Notes: generated from the sequence alone by a model not told the origin. Positions 16,975-25,928 are shown, numbered from the stretch's first letter. The stretch is DNA of 64,000 nucleotides from Klebsiella pneumoniae (GCA_945873095.1 CAMCBU010000002.1:62001-126000); one strand, 5' to 3'. Translations and numbers: made by a program.

Positions 16975-18111
16975 ATGAGCCCCGCCGATCATCTCGCGCC
17001 CGTATTCGCGCAATACCCCATCGAAGTCGTCGATGCCGAGGGTGTCTGGCTGCATACGCGTGATGGTCGTCGCATCCTCGATTTATACGGTGGGCACGCC
17101 GTCGCTGCGCTCGGATACAAACACCCGGGTTGGACACAAGCGATCACGCGACAAGCCGGGCTATGCAATTTTCAAAGTAATGCCGTGCCCATGGAAGTGC
17201 GAGTCCGCGCTGCTAGCAAACTGACCAAGTTCGCCGGTGGTCATTTTGACAGCGTGTTCTTCGTCAACTCCGGTGCCGAAGCCAACGAGAACGCTCTGCG
17301 CATGGCGTTCAAGATGACACGGCGTCCGAATATCGTGGGTGTCGAAGGCGCTTTCCACGGCCGCACGGCAGCCGCTGGCGCAGTCACTTGGGGCGCGGAC
17401 AAAAAATGGTACGAATTTCCGCGCACGCCGTTTGGCGTCGCCTACATACCGCGCGGTGACCTCGCGGCGATCAGCCAACTCGTCACGCGTGACACGGCGG
17501 CTGTCATCGTCGAGCCCGTGCAGGGCGTCGGCGGCGCCTTCGACATGGGAGCCGAATTTCTTAGTGCGCTGCGTCAACGCTGCACGCTCATGGGCGCGCA
17601 GCTGATTTTCGACGAAGTGCAGATCGGTGTCGGCCGCAGTGGCTGGCCGTTCGCCGCCAACATGTATCGCGTGATGCCCGACATGATCACGACGGCCAAG
17701 GCGCTCGGTAACGGCTTCCCCTGCGGCGCGCTGCTGATGTCACCACCCGTGACCGAATCTTTGAAGCTCGAAGGTCTCGGCACCACCTTTGGTGGTGGTC
17801 CGATGGCCTGTGCTGCGATCGAGGCCGTGGTCGACGCCATCGAAACCGAGGATCTCCTGGCGAACGTGCGTCAAGTCTCGCGCTACCTGCGCGAGACCTG
17901 CACCGTGGGCCCCGTCGTCGGACATCAAGGCGCCGGGTTTCTGCATGGACTGCGCTTAGATCGAGCTGCCAAAGAGGTGCAAGCTGCCCTGCTCGCGCGG
18001 GACATTCTTGCCGGCACCAGCGCCGACCCGCAGGTCCTGCGTTTGCTGCCACCCTATACCTTGAAAAACGAGCACGTGGATCTCCTGCGCGCTGCATTGG
18101 AGGATTTATGA
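16975..18111 (+). CDS. argD: N-acylornithine aminotransferase
   Basis: This PLP enzyme converts N-acylglutamate semialdehyde to N-acylornithine. The 378-residue class-III aminotransferase has the cofactor loop NSGAEANENALRMAF, the aspartate of FDEVQIGVGRSG and the Schiff-base lysine K242 in TTAKALGNGFP. It starts 33 bp after argC and ends with an ATGA overlap with the carbamoyltransferase gene. In family terms it could equally be an acetyl- or succinylornithine aminotransferase; position in the operon supports the biosynthetic role. Confidence 0.9.
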   Translation: MSPADHLAPVFAQYPIEVVDAEGVWLHTRDGRRILDLYGGHAVAALGYKHPGWTQAITRQAGLCNFQSNAVPMEVRVRAASKLTKFAGGHFDSVFFVNSGAEANENALRMAFKMTRRPNIVGVEGAFHGRTAAAGAVTWGADKKWYEFPRTPFGVAYIPRGDLAAISQLVTRDTAAVIVEPVQGVGGAFDMGAEFLSALRQRCTLMGAQLIFDEVQIGVGRSGWPFAANMYRVMPDMITTAKALGNGFPCGALLMSPPVTESLKLEGLGTTFGGGPMACAAIEAVVDAIETEDLLANVRQVSRYLRETCTVGPVVGHQGAGFLHGLRLDRAAKEVQAALLARDILAGTSADPQVLRLLPPYTLKNEHVDLLRAALEDL

Positions 18112-19121
18112 ACCGTTTCCTCGATCTGGCAGATTTCAGCCGCGAGGAAGTCCTGGATTTGATCGCGCTGGCACAACACCTCGAGATGCATCCCGAGCCG
18201 CAGGCACTCGCCGGTAAAATTTTGGGCTTGGTGTTCTTCAACCCGTCGCTGCGTACCTTGTCGTCGTTCCAGGTGGGAATGATGCGACTCGGCGGCTCGT
18301 CGTTCGTCATCACGCCGGGTCAGGGCACGTGGCAACTCGAGACTCGCACCGGCGCCGTCATGAACGGTGGTGCGGCAGAACACGTACGCGAGGGTTTGCC
18401 CGTGCTCGCCTCCTTTGCCGATGCGCTCGGAATTCGCGCCTTCGCCGAGGGCAAAGATTTGCACTACGATCTCGCCGAAACCGCATTCAAAGCGATGGCG
18501 TCGGTCGTCGATAAACCGCTGATCAATCTCGAATCCGCCATCAATCATCCCTGTCAGGCGCTCGCCGACTGGAAGACGCTCGAAGATCGAAAAGTCCCAC
18601 AGCGCGCCAAGTTCGTCCTCTCGTGGGCGAATCATCCGCGGGTCACGCCGCTTGCCGTGCCGGCAGCCACCGTGCACATGGCCGCACAACGCGGCATGGA
18701 AGTGGTCGTGTTGCGTCCAGAGGGCTACGCGCTGCCCCCGCAGATCATGGACAATGCACGCGCTGCTGCAGCGGCCTCGGGCGGCTCGGTCACTGAGACC
18801 ACCGACCGTACCGCCGCCATGCAAGGTGCCCATGTGCTCTACGCCAAAGAATGGGGCTCGACTGCACATTATGGTGACGCAGCCGCCGACGCCGCGCTGC
18901 GCGCCAAGCTCAGCGACTGGTGCGTGCATGAAGCTTGGTTCGATGCGGCCGCAAAGGACTGCAAGTTCATGCATTGCTTGCCGGTACGGCGCAACGTTGC
19001 CGTTGCCGATGACATTCTTGACGGCCCGCGCAGCATCGTGCTGCAAGAGGCTTACAACCGTTTGCCCGCCCAGATGGCGGTGTTACATCGACTGCTTTCG
19101 ACTGGAGTATCTCAACGATGA
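18108..19121 (+). CDS. argF': N-acylornithine carbamoyltransferase (acetyl/succinyl type)
   Basis: This enzyme carbamoylates N-acylornithine to N-acylcitrulline, replacing ordinary ornithine carbamoyltransferase. The 337-residue protein carries FFNPSLRTLSSFQ as carbamoyl-phosphate loop, W75 in GTWQLE and MHCLPVRRNVAV near the C-terminus; RRN after HCLP marks the acylornithine branch. By alignment with the Xanthomonas acetyl- and Bacteroides succinyl-enzymes, the residue that sets acyl specificity (Glu92 and Pro90 respectively) is Ala90 here, in MNGGAAEH. Mutants of the acetyl-enzyme with a small residue there are, as I recall, succinyl-specific. The surrounding sequence also looks closer to the succinyl enzyme. 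The gene is coupled by ATGA overlaps to argD and argB. Confidence 0.88.
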   Translation: MNRFLDLADFSREEVLDLIALAQHLEMHPEPQALAGKILGLVFFNPSLRTLSSFQVGMMRLGGSSFVITPGQGTWQLETRTGAVMNGGAAEHVREGLPVLASFADALGIRAFAEGKDLHYDLAETAFKAMASVVDKPLINLESAINHPCQALADWKTLEDRKVPQRAKFVLSWANHPRVTPLAVPAATVHMAAQRGMEVVVLRPEGYALPPQIMDNARAAAAASGGSVTETTDRTAAMQGAHVLYAKEWGSTAHYGDAAADAALRAKLSDWCVHEAWFDAAAKDCKFMHCLPVRRNVAVADDILDGPRSIVLQEAYNRLPAQMAVLHRLLSTGVSQR

Positions 19122-20065
19122 TCATGCATCGCCCCGACCCCTCGGCCGTGATCCGTGCCCTGCGTGGTGCAGCGCCTTACATCCGCCTGTTCAAAGGCAA
19201 GACCTTCGTGGTGAAGGCGGGCGGCGGCGTCTTTGGCGATCCGGAAGCGACCCGCAATATCATCGAGCAGATCGCGATCCTGCACACCCTCGGCGTGCGC
19301 GTCGTCTTCGTACACGGGGGCGGCCCGCAGTTGACCGAAGTGACCGAGAAACTCGGCATGCCCACACAGATGATCGAGGGCCGTCGCGTCACGGACGAGC
19401 GTTCGATTGATGCCACCGCGATGGTGCTCAGCGGCCTCATCAACACGCGTATTCTCGCCACCTGTCGTGAGCTCGACGTGCCGGCGATCGGCATCAGCGG
19501 CGTGGATGCCGGTCTGATCCAGGCGCACAAGCGCGCACCGGTGAAACTGCAGAGCAGCGACGCCACCGTCGATTACGGTTTCGTCGGTGATATCGACTAC
19601 ATCGACACCGACGTCATCCGCAAACTGCTCGACAACGGCTTGATGCCCGTGATCTCACCGCTCTCGAGCGACGACTCGGGTACGCTGCTCAACATCAATG
19701 CCGATACCGTGGCTGCCGCGATCGGCGCCGCCCTCGGTGCCGAGAAACTGGTGCTCTGCACGGGTGCCCCCGGGATTCTCGAACGCGTCGAAGACCCCAC
19801 CTCGGTGATCTCGTACACGGATCTGGCGGGCCTCAAGCGTCTCAAAGACGAAAAGCGTCTCGTCGATGGCATGTTGCCAAAGGCAAAAGCGATCGAGGCG
19901 GCAATCCAAGGTGGTGTACAACGCGTGCACGTCATTGCCTACAAAGCGGCCGATGCGATTCTGGCCGAGGTCTTCACCAATGAGGGCACCGGCACACTCG
20001 TTGTCGCCGATATCGGCAAGCTTGCGCCCGCGGAACTCGCCGCTGCACACTCGGCGCGCGCATGA
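19118..20065 (+). CDS. argB: N-acylglutamate kinase
   Basis: ArgB phosphorylates N-acylglutamate. The 315-residue protein has the kinase core: VVKAGGGVF, VFVHGGGPQ, the NADTVAAAIG segment and the C-terminal GGVQRVHVI region. It lacks the C-terminal GNAT domain fused to ArgB in Xanthomonas, so an N-acylglutamate synthase must lie elsewhere. The ATG overlaps the stop of the carbamoyltransferase gene and the stop overlaps argH, both as ATGA. The extra 20 N-terminal residues relative to E. coli ArgB are common in longer ArgB proteins. Confidence 0.92.
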   Translation: MIMHRPDPSAVIRALRGAAPYIRLFKGKTFVVKAGGGVFGDPEATRNIIEQIAILHTLGVRVVFVHGGGPQLTEVTEKLGMPTQMIEGRRVTDERSIDATAMVLSGLINTRILATCRELDVPAIGISGVDAGLIQAHKRAPVKLQSSDATVDYGFVGDIDYIDTDVIRKLLDNGLMPVISPLSSDDSGTLLNINADTVAAAIGAALGAEKLVLCTGAPGILERVEDPTSVISYTDLAGLKRLKDEKRLVDGMLPKAKAIEAAIQGGVQRVHVIAYKAADAILAEVFTNEGTGTLVVADIGKLAPAELAAAHSARA

Positions 20066-21264
20066 CACGACTCTGGGACAAGGGCGCACCGCTCGATGAG
20101 CGCGTGCTGCAGTACACAGCGGGAGAGGATCACGCTCTCGATGAGCGCCTCGTCCCCTACGATGCCCGTGCCTCGATCGCCCATGCCCAAATGTTGTATG
20201 CGCAGGAGCTACTCTCGGCCGAAGACTGCGAAGCCATCGAAAGTGGTCTCGAAGCCTTGATCGCCTCGCATGCCAAAGGCGATTGGCAGATCGAGCTCGC
20301 GGATGAAGATGGTCAGACGGCACTCGAGAAGCGTCTGACAGCGCTCATCGGTGCTGCGGGCGGACGAGTGCATCTCGGTCGCTCACGCAACGACCAAGTT
20401 CTCACTGCGCTGCGTCTGTATCTGCGCGACGTCACCCTGCAAATCGCCGAAGGTGCCGAGGCTGTGGCGCTCGCCTTGTCGCGACTCGCCGCTCGCGAGG
20501 GAGATCTCGAACTGCCGGGCTATACCCACATGCAGCAAGCGATGCCGAGCTCGGTGGCCCTGTGGGCGGGCGGCTTTGCCGCAGAGCTGCGTGACGATGC
20601 CGCCGGCTTGCGCGCCGTGCAGCGGCGCCTCGGCAAGAATCCGCTCGGTTCCGCGGCAGGTTACGGCACCCCGGGGTTACCGCTCGATCGCGATGCCACC
20701 ACTCGCGCACTCGACTTCGAAGCGGTGCACGAACCGGTCACGGCGGTGCAGCTCTCGCGCGGCAAGGCCGAATCGCACCTCTTGTTCGAGATCGCTTTAT
20801 TGATGCAAGACCTCGGGCGATTCGCAGCCGATGTCTGCCTCTATTACACCCAAGAATTCGCTTTCCTCGAACTGCCGGATGAGTTCACGACGGGCTCGTC
20901 GATCATGCCGCAGAAACGCAATCCCGATGTTTTCGAGTTGCTCCGCGGCAGAACGGCCACGGCGCATGGCTGTCTCGTAGAAGCGCTGGGCATTTTCGCA
21001 AAACTGCCGTCGGGCTATCAGCGCGATCTGCAGTTACTGAAGCTGCCGCTGTTCCGCGGCATCGATCTCGCGGTTGCGAGCACAGCCATCCTGCCGCCCG
21101 CGATCGACGCGATGCGTTTCAAACGCGACAACATCGCCCTCGATCCGTCGATTCATGCGGCAGAACGCGCCAATCAACTCGTGGTGAGCGAAGGTATTCC
21201 ATTCCGCGAAGCCTATCGCCGCATCGGCGCCGAACTACGCGCTAACGTGGTGAACGAAAAATGA
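20062..21264 (+). CDS. argH: Argininosuccinate lyase
   Basis: ArgH splits argininosuccinate into arginine and fumarate. The 400-residue protein contains the fumarase-superfamily signature GSSIMPQKRNP and the LPSGYQRDLQLLK segment. It is about 55 residues shorter than the E. coli enzyme and ends soon after GIPFREAYRRIG, so the usual C-terminal tail is missing. The active-site loop reads HLGRSRNDQV instead of the common ARSRNDQ. No frameshift is visible and the stop overlaps the next gene (ATGA). The short form therefore seems natural rather than a truncation. Confidence 0.9.
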   Translation: MTRLWDKGAPLDERVLQYTAGEDHALDERLVPYDARASIAHAQMLYAQELLSAEDCEAIESGLEALIASHAKGDWQIELADEDGQTALEKRLTALIGAAGGRVHLGRSRNDQVLTALRLYLRDVTLQIAEGAEAVALALSRLAAREGDLELPGYTHMQQAMPSSVALWAGGFAAELRDDAAGLRAVQRRLGKNPLGSAAGYGTPGLPLDRDATTRALDFEAVHEPVTAVQLSRGKAESHLLFEIALLMQDLGRFAADVCLYYTQEFAFLELPDEFTTGSSIMPQKRNPDVFELLRGRTATAHGCLVEALGIFAKLPSGYQRDLQLLKLPLFRGIDLAVASTAILPPAIDAMRFKRDNIALDPSIHAAERANQLVVSEGIPFREAYRRIGAELRANVVNEK

Positions 21265-21698
21265 GCGGACTCCCGGTACCTTGGCGCGCCGATCTCACGC
21301 TCGAGGGATTGAACTCTTACGCGAAAGACACCATGGTCGAAGGACTCGGGATTGTCTTCACCGAAATCGGCCCGAATTTCCTCCGCGGTACGATGCCCGT
21401 GGATGAACGCAGCTGTCAGCCCATGGGGGTCTTACATGGCGGGGCATCGGTTGCGTTTGCCGAGACACTCGCGAGCACAGCCTCGAACGCCACCATGGAT
21501 GATGCACACCGCGTGCTCGGGCAAGAGATCAACGCCAACCACTTGCGCCCTGTCCCGAAAGGCGAGCGGGTCACAGGTACCACTTACCTTCTGCATGCCG
21601 GTGCACGCAGTCAGGTTTGGTCCATCGAGATTCACAACGATCGCGGTCAACTCGTTTGCATCTCACGGATCACCATGGCCGTGGTCAATCGCCGATGA
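21261..21698 (+). CDS. PaaI-type hotdog thioesterase
   Basis: The 145-residue protein is a single hotdog-fold domain with the PaaI/MenI signature MGVLHGGASVAFAETLAS and the later GQEINANHLRPV. Such enzymes hydrolyse acyl-CoA thioesters such as hydroxynaphthoyl-CoA or phenylacetyl-CoA. It begins with an ATGA overlap with argH, so it is co-translated with the arginine genes. A role in clearing an acyl-CoA linked to N-acyl-glutamate synthesis is conceivable, but nothing in the sequence shows it. Confidence 0.8.
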   Translation: MSGLPVPWRADLTLEGLNSYAKDTMVEGLGIVFTEIGPNFLRGTMPVDERSCQPMGVLHGGASVAFAETLASTASNATMDDAHRVLGQEINANHLRPVPKGERVTGTTYLLHAGARSQVWSIEIHNDRGQLVCISRITMAVVNRR

Positions 21699-22096
21699 AC
21701 GACTTCACACGCACACCGGATCCCTCGCTCGTCACCTATACACATGTGATCTACGGTCTGCATGCGCTGTCGGTGCTGATCGGGATCACCGGTGCCGCCA
21801 CGATCGTCGGTAGCTTTATTTTTGGCTTGCCCTCGATCGTTGCCGTCGTGATGAACTATGTGCGTCGCAGCGAAGCTCGTGAGACGTGGCTCGAGAGCCA
21901 CTTCCGCTGGCAGATACGTACGTTCTGGTGGGCATTCTTCACGAGCCTCATCGTGTTGGTGCTCTCGGCGCCGCTGATGCTGATCCTCGTCGGGTTCGCC
22001 ACCGCCGCACTCGGATTTTTGGTGATCGGCATCTGGGTGCTGTATCGCGTGCTGCGCGGGTGGCTCGCGCTGCGAGATGCGCGAGTCGTGCCGTGA
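21695..22096 (+). CDS. Small membrane protein, DUF4870-like
   Basis: A 133-residue protein with three hydrophobic segments (about 17-45, 70-90 and 92-115) and a soluble N-terminus. The pattern and the YVRRSEARETWLESHFRWQIRT loop resemble DUF4870-type small inner-membrane proteins. The ATG overlaps the thioesterase stop (ATGA) and the stop overlaps the start of lptM, so it belongs to the same transcript. The function is unknown. Confidence 0.7.
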   Translation: MNDFTRTPDPSLVTYTHVIYGLHALSVLIGITGAATIVGSFIFGLPSIVAVVMNYVRRSEARETWLESHFRWQIRTFWWAFFTSLIVLVLSAPLMLILVGFATAALGFLVIGIWVLYRVLRGWLALRDARVVP

Positions 22097-22236
22097 TGAC
22101 ACAGAGACTGATCAGCTTGCTCTTTCTGATGGCGAGCATTTGTCTTGTCGGCTGCGGTCAAACCGGCCCCCTGTATCTCCCCGACGACGATGCGAAAGTC
22201 GTCATCAAGCCGGCCTCCGATCCCTCACCCGAATAA
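22096..22236 (+). CDS. lptM: LptM (YifL) lipopeptide
   Basis: A 46-residue lipoprotein with a short hydrophobic signal, a lipobox ending LVGC, and the family signature CGQTGPLYLP immediately after the acylated cysteine. In E. coli LptM assists disulfide maturation of the LptD-LptE lipopolysaccharide translocon. It is usually found next to lysA/dapF; here it is the last gene of the arginine operon, overlapping the preceding stop by one base. The signature is distinctive despite the small size. Confidence 0.85.
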   Translation: MTQRLISLLFLMASICLVGCGQTGPLYLPDDDAKVVIKPASDPSPE

Positions 22237-22635
22237 CGGGATTAAATCGACCCCGCGGTTTTCCGCAGGCGCGCGAACGGATCGCTTTTCCTATGATGCT
22301 CGTCATCATGGTTTTTGGGTTCGACACGGTGACACGGTGGACGACCCTCGTCGCGCTTGGCTCATGCTCGCGGTCATCTTTAAGGTCGTATTGCGATCAA
22401 GTCTCATTTGCCATACGCCTGTCATTTCATCAGAGGCATCCATCGACGCACTGATCTCGGGAAGTTATTGCAGCACCAGCGGTACCGCGCCGGCTCCCAC
22501 GCCCGGTGGGGAGAACAGCGACGATCACGTCACCTGCTTGCACTGCGCAACCCGTCGTCGCATCAGCACGAGTTCCGCTGGCGAACCGGTATAATGCTGC
22601 TTGATCGATACTCCCTAGACGAAAAGGAATTTGCC
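22237..22635 (+). other. 399-bp intergenic region without a supported gene
   Basis: Several open frames cross this region on both strands, but none has family-like sequence, a convincing start or a ribosome-binding site. A small inverted repeat (ATGATG, five bases, CATCAT) lies at 22294-22310. The right end holds the probable promoter of the HiPIP gene. I looked for remnants of lysA, which often follows lptM, and saw none. Confidence 0.5.
22590..22595 (+). promoter_or_regulatory. Consensus -10 box of the HiPIP gene
   Basis: A perfect TATAAT hexamer lies 40 bp upstream of the HiPIP start. The hexamer 17 bp upstream is a poor -35 match, so the -35 contribution is unclear. It is the best promoter candidate in the gap. 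Confidence 0.45.
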
Positions 22636-22974
22636 ATGACTGACAAACTGACCCGTCGCCAAGTGATCGGCGCCAGCGTCCTTGGTCTTTCTGCGATCGG
22701 TGTCGCCGTTGAGACGGCGCAAGCACAAGCTGCCTTGCCTGTGCTCAAAACTGACGAACCCGCTGCGAAAGCGTTGGGTTACGTCGAAGATGCCAAGAAG
22801 GTCGATGCCAAGGCGAACCCCAACTACAAGCCCGGTCAAATCTGCGGCAATTGTTTGCAGTGGGCCGAGAAGGACCGTAAGGCCGCTCAAGGCAAGTGCA
22901 ATCTCTTCCCGGGCAAACTCGTGAAGAACGCGGGCTGGTGCAAGGTCTACGTGAAGGCCCCCGGCGTCGCTTAA
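22636..22974 (+). CDS. High-potential iron-sulfur protein, Tat-exported
   Basis: HiPIPs are periplasmic 4Fe-4S electron carriers, often between the bc1 complex and a terminal acceptor. The 112-residue precursor begins MTDKLTRRQVIGASVLGLSA, a twin-arginine signal cleaved near residue 31. The mature part has the cluster cysteines C70, C73, C88 and C102 in HiPIP order, with aromatic residues around them (Y64, W75, W101). An AAGGAA ribosome-binding site lies 7 bp before the ATG. It stands alone, with polA 57 bp downstream. Confidence 0.93.
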   Translation: MTDKLTRRQVIGASVLGLSAIGVAVETAQAQAALPVLKTDEPAAKALGYVEDAKKVDAKANPNYKPGQICGNCLQWAEKDRKAAQGKCNLFPGKLVKNAGWCKVYVKAPGVA

Positions 22975-23031
22975 ATCATTGATCAGCCGGGCGGTGCGAC
23001 GCGCGCCGCCCGGCATTGATCGGACACCGTC

Positions 23032-25809
23032 GTGAACAAGGTCGACCTCGTCCTCATCGACGGATCCTCGTATCTTTATCGGGCTTTCCACGCCCTTCCG
23101 CCTTTCACCAACTCGCGCGGTGAACCGACCGGCGCCGTACTCGGCGTGGTCAACATGTTGCTCAAGTTCTTGCGTGACTACGAAGCCACGCGGTTCGTCG
23201 TCGTTTTCGATGCGCCCGGCAAAACTTTTCGTGACGAACTGTTTGCCGAGTACAAGTCGCATCGGCCTTCGATGCCCGATGATTTGCGCGCTCAGGTGCA
23301 ACCACTGCTCGAGACGGTCGAAGCCTTAGGCTTGCCGCTACTACGCATCGGCGGTGTCGAAGCGGACGATGTCATCGGCACGCTGGCGCAACGCGCCGCC
23401 GCCGTGGGGCAACGCGTGCTGATCTCGACGGGCGACAAAGATATGTGTCAGCTCGTCGGCGAGCACATCACGCTCATCAATACGATGTCGGGCAGCATCT
23501 ACGATCGCGACGGCGTAAAAGCCAAGTTCGATGTGTGGCCCGAGCAGATCATCGACTATCTCGCACTCGTCGGTGACACATCGGACAACATTCCGGGTAT
23601 CGATAAGGTAGGCCCTAAAACAGCGGCAAAGTGGCTCGGGCAATATCAGTCGCTCGATAACCTCGTCGCGCACGCTGACGAGGTCGGCGGCAAGGTCGGT
23701 GACAATCTGCGCGCCGGACTCGCCACACTCGAGTTGTCTAGACAACTGGCGACCATTCGCTGCGATCTCGATCTGCCGATCGAAGCGAACGATCTCACGC
23801 GTCGCGCTGCCGACGAGGCGCGTTTGCGCGAGATTTATACGCGCATGGAGTTCCGTGCCTTGTTGCGCAGCTTGGGCGGAGATGCTGCAAGCAGCGAAGG
23901 TTTAACGAAAGTTGACACCTCGAGCGAGTCGGTCGGAACACCGTCTGTCGGCTCTCACGAGCTCGCGCGGGACCCCCGCATTACCGAGGCTCCGCGAGCT
24001 TACGAAACCATACTCGACATGGCGCACCTCGATCGTTGGATCGACGCGCTCGAAAAAGCGAGCCTGTTCGCCTTCGATACGGAAACGACGAGTCTCGACT
24101 ATCGTCAAGCGCAAATTGTCGGCGTCTCGTTCTGCATCGAGCCAGGTCATGCCGCCTACGTTCCGCTCACCCACGATTACGTCGGGGCGCCGGCCCAACT
24201 CGATCGTGAAACCGTCCTCGCACGCTTGCGTCCGCTGCTCGAGAGCGAGCAACACGCCAAGCTCGGACACCATCTCAAATACGATGCGCACGTGCTCGCC
24301 AACCACGGGATCGAGCTGCGCGGTATGGCTTACGACTCGATGCTCGAGTCGTACGTCTGGAATAGTGTGGCGACACGACATGACATGGATTCTGCCGCAG
24401 AGAGCTACCTCGGCATCAAAACGATTCACTACGAAGAGGTCGCCGGCAAGGGTGCTAAACAGATCCCTTTCAGCCAAGTGTCGATCGAACGGGCAGCTGA
24501 ATATGCAGCCGAGGATGCGGACATCACACTGCGCTTGCATCGCACCCTGTGGCCCGCGATCGATCACGAGCCGTTGCTCAAAATATTGTACGAGCGGTTC
24601 GAGCAACCCCTCGTTGCCGTGTTGCAACGCATGGAGCGTTATGGCGTTTTGATCGATCGCGACATGCTGCGAGCCCAGAGCGGTGAACTAGCGCAGCGTG
24701 CTGCCGAATTGCAGGCGGCGGCACATCAAGAAGCCGGGGCGGAATTCAACGTCGACTCGCCGAAGCAGCTACAGCAGATTCTATTCGAGAAAATGCGGAT
24801 CCCGGTGCTGCGTAAAACGCCGACCGGTCAGCCATCGACCGCCGAGGATGTGCTCGAAGAATTGGCAGAATCGTACAAGCTGCCGCAGTTGATCCTCGAC
24901 TATCGCGGCATCGCCAAGTTGCGCAGCACCTATACCGAAAAACTGCCGCTGCAGGCCGATCCGAAGACGGGCCGCGTCCACACTTCCTATCACCAAGCAG
25001 TGGCACAAACCGGTCGACTCTCATCGACCGACCCCAATCTTCAAAATATTCCGATCCGCACGCCGGAGGGCCGGCGTATCCGCCAAGCCTTCATCGCACC
25101 ACAAGGCTCACTGCTGCTCGCCGCGGATTACTCGCAGATCGAGTTGCGCATCATGGCGCACCTGTCGGGCGATGCCGGTTTGCTCGCCGCTTTTGCGGCC
25201 GATCGCGACGTGCACCAGGCGACGGCCGCCGAGGTGTTCGATGCCCCGCTCGAGGCGGTCACGCCCGATCAAAGACGCTCCGCCAAGGCGATCAACTTCG
25301 GCCTGATCTATGGCATGTCGGCGTTTGGGCTCGCGCGACAACTCGGTATCGATCGCAGCTCGGCACAGCGCTACGTCGAGCTCTACTTCGCTCGCTATCC
25401 GGGTGTGAAGGCCTATATGGATCGCACTCGCGAGCAGGCACGCGCCCTCGGCTATGTCGAAACCGTCTTCGGCCGACGGCTGTACCTGCCCGATATTCGC
25501 TCTCGAAATCGCGCCATGCAGCAATACGCCGAGCGCAGCGCCATCAACGCGCCGATGCAGGGCACTGCGGCCGATCTGATCAAACTGGCCATGATTGCGG
25601 TCGATCGTTGGTGCCGAGACGAGTCTGGCGGAACGGCAAAGCTCATCATGCAGGTCCACGATGAGCTCGTACTCGAGGTGGTCGAGACGGCGGTCGAGCC
25701 GGTCCGCGAGGCGGTATGCAGGGCGATGATCGCAGCCGGTCGCGATGCGCTGAAAGTTCCGCTCAAGGTAGACGTCGGCGTCGGCCGAAACTGGGACGAA
25801 GCGCACTGA
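23032..25809 (+). CDS. polA: DNA polymerase I
   Basis: Pol I fills gaps and removes RNA primers in repair and replication. The 925-residue protein has an N-terminal 5'-3' nuclease domain (about 1-290, starting VDLVLIDGSSYLYRAFHAL), a 3'-5' exonuclease domain and a polymerase domain. The exonuclease keeps its acidic residues, with D349 and E351 in FDTETT and the YAAEDAD motif, so proofreading should be intact. The polymerase shows DYSQIELRIMAHLS (motif A) and VHDELVLEV (motif C). The start is GTG. It is followed by a candidate sRNA gene before engB, the same locus that holds spf in enterobacteria. Confidence 0.97.
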   Translation: MNKVDLVLIDGSSYLYRAFHALPPFTNSRGEPTGAVLGVVNMLLKFLRDYEATRFVVVFDAPGKTFRDELFAEYKSHRPSMPDDLRAQVQPLLETVEALGLPLLRIGGVEADDVIGTLAQRAAAVGQRVLISTGDKDMCQLVGEHITLINTMSGSIYDRDGVKAKFDVWPEQIIDYLALVGDTSDNIPGIDKVGPKTAAKWLGQYQSLDNLVAHADEVGGKVGDNLRAGLATLELSRQLATIRCDLDLPIEANDLTRRAADEARLREIYTRMEFRALLRSLGGDAASSEGLTKVDTSSESVGTPSVGSHELARDPRITEAPRAYETILDMAHLDRWIDALEKASLFAFDTETTSLDYRQAQIVGVSFCIEPGHAAYVPLTHDYVGAPAQLDRETVLARLRPLLESEQHAKLGHHLKYDAHVLANHGIELRGMAYDSMLESYVWNSVATRHDMDSAAESYLGIKTIHYEEVAGKGAKQIPFSQVSIERAAEYAAEDADITLRLHRTLWPAIDHEPLLKILYERFEQPLVAVLQRMERYGVLIDRDMLRAQSGELAQRAAELQAAAHQEAGAEFNVDSPKQLQQILFEKMRIPVLRKTPTGQPSTAEDVLEELAESYKLPQLILDYRGIAKLRSTYTEKLPLQADPKTGRVHTSYHQAVAQTGRLSSTDPNLQNIPIRTPEGRRIRQAFIAPQGSLLLAADYSQIELRIMAHLSGDAGLLAAFAADRDVHQATAAEVFDAPLEAVTPDQRRSAKAINFGLIYGMSAFGLARQLGIDRSSAQRYVELYFARYPGVKAYMDRTREQARALGYVETVFGRRLYLPDIRSRNRAMQQYAERSAINAPMQGTAADLIKLAMIAVDRWCRDESGGTAKLIMQVHDELVLEVVETAVEPVREAVCRAMIAAGRDALKVPLKVDVGVGRNWDEAH

Positions 25810-25812
25810 AAT

Positions 25813-25886
25813 CTGTGGCGCATCAGCCACAGCGTGACGGATAAACCACGATCCAAATTACTGATCTGTAACGATATTTTTATCGT
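25813..25886 (+). other. Two hairpins just downstream of polA
   Basis: CTGTGGC and GCCACAG (25813-25832) form a perfect 7-bp stem with a 6-base loop directly after the polA stop. ACGATA and TATCGT (25871-25886) form a 6-bp stem with a TTTT loop. Neither is followed by a T run, so they are weak terminator candidates. They lie upstream of the sRNA promoter and may separate polA transcription from it. Confidence 0.35.
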
Positions 25887-25894
25887 CTATGACG

Positions 25895-25922
25895 GAACTA
25901 TTTCAGTCCCGCCTCGGTCTGA
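25895..25922 (+). promoter_or_regulatory. Extracytoplasmic-sigma (RpoE/AlgU-type) promoter
   Basis: GAACTA at 25895-25900 and TCTGA at 25918-25922 are separated by 17 bp. This matches the RpoE/AlgU consensus (GAACTT, 16-17 bp, TCTGA) at all but one position. A start site about 7 bp downstream, near 25929, would transcribe the stem-loop region ending at the terminator at 26038. The sRNA ErsA at the same locus in Pseudomonas is controlled by AlgU. Confidence 0.65.
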
Positions 25923-25928
25923 TTTAGC

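Noticed and set aside
22237-22635. A degraded lysA or other gene between lptM and HiPIP
   Set aside because: No frame on either strand gave a recognisable domain, and lptM here is at the end of a different operon.
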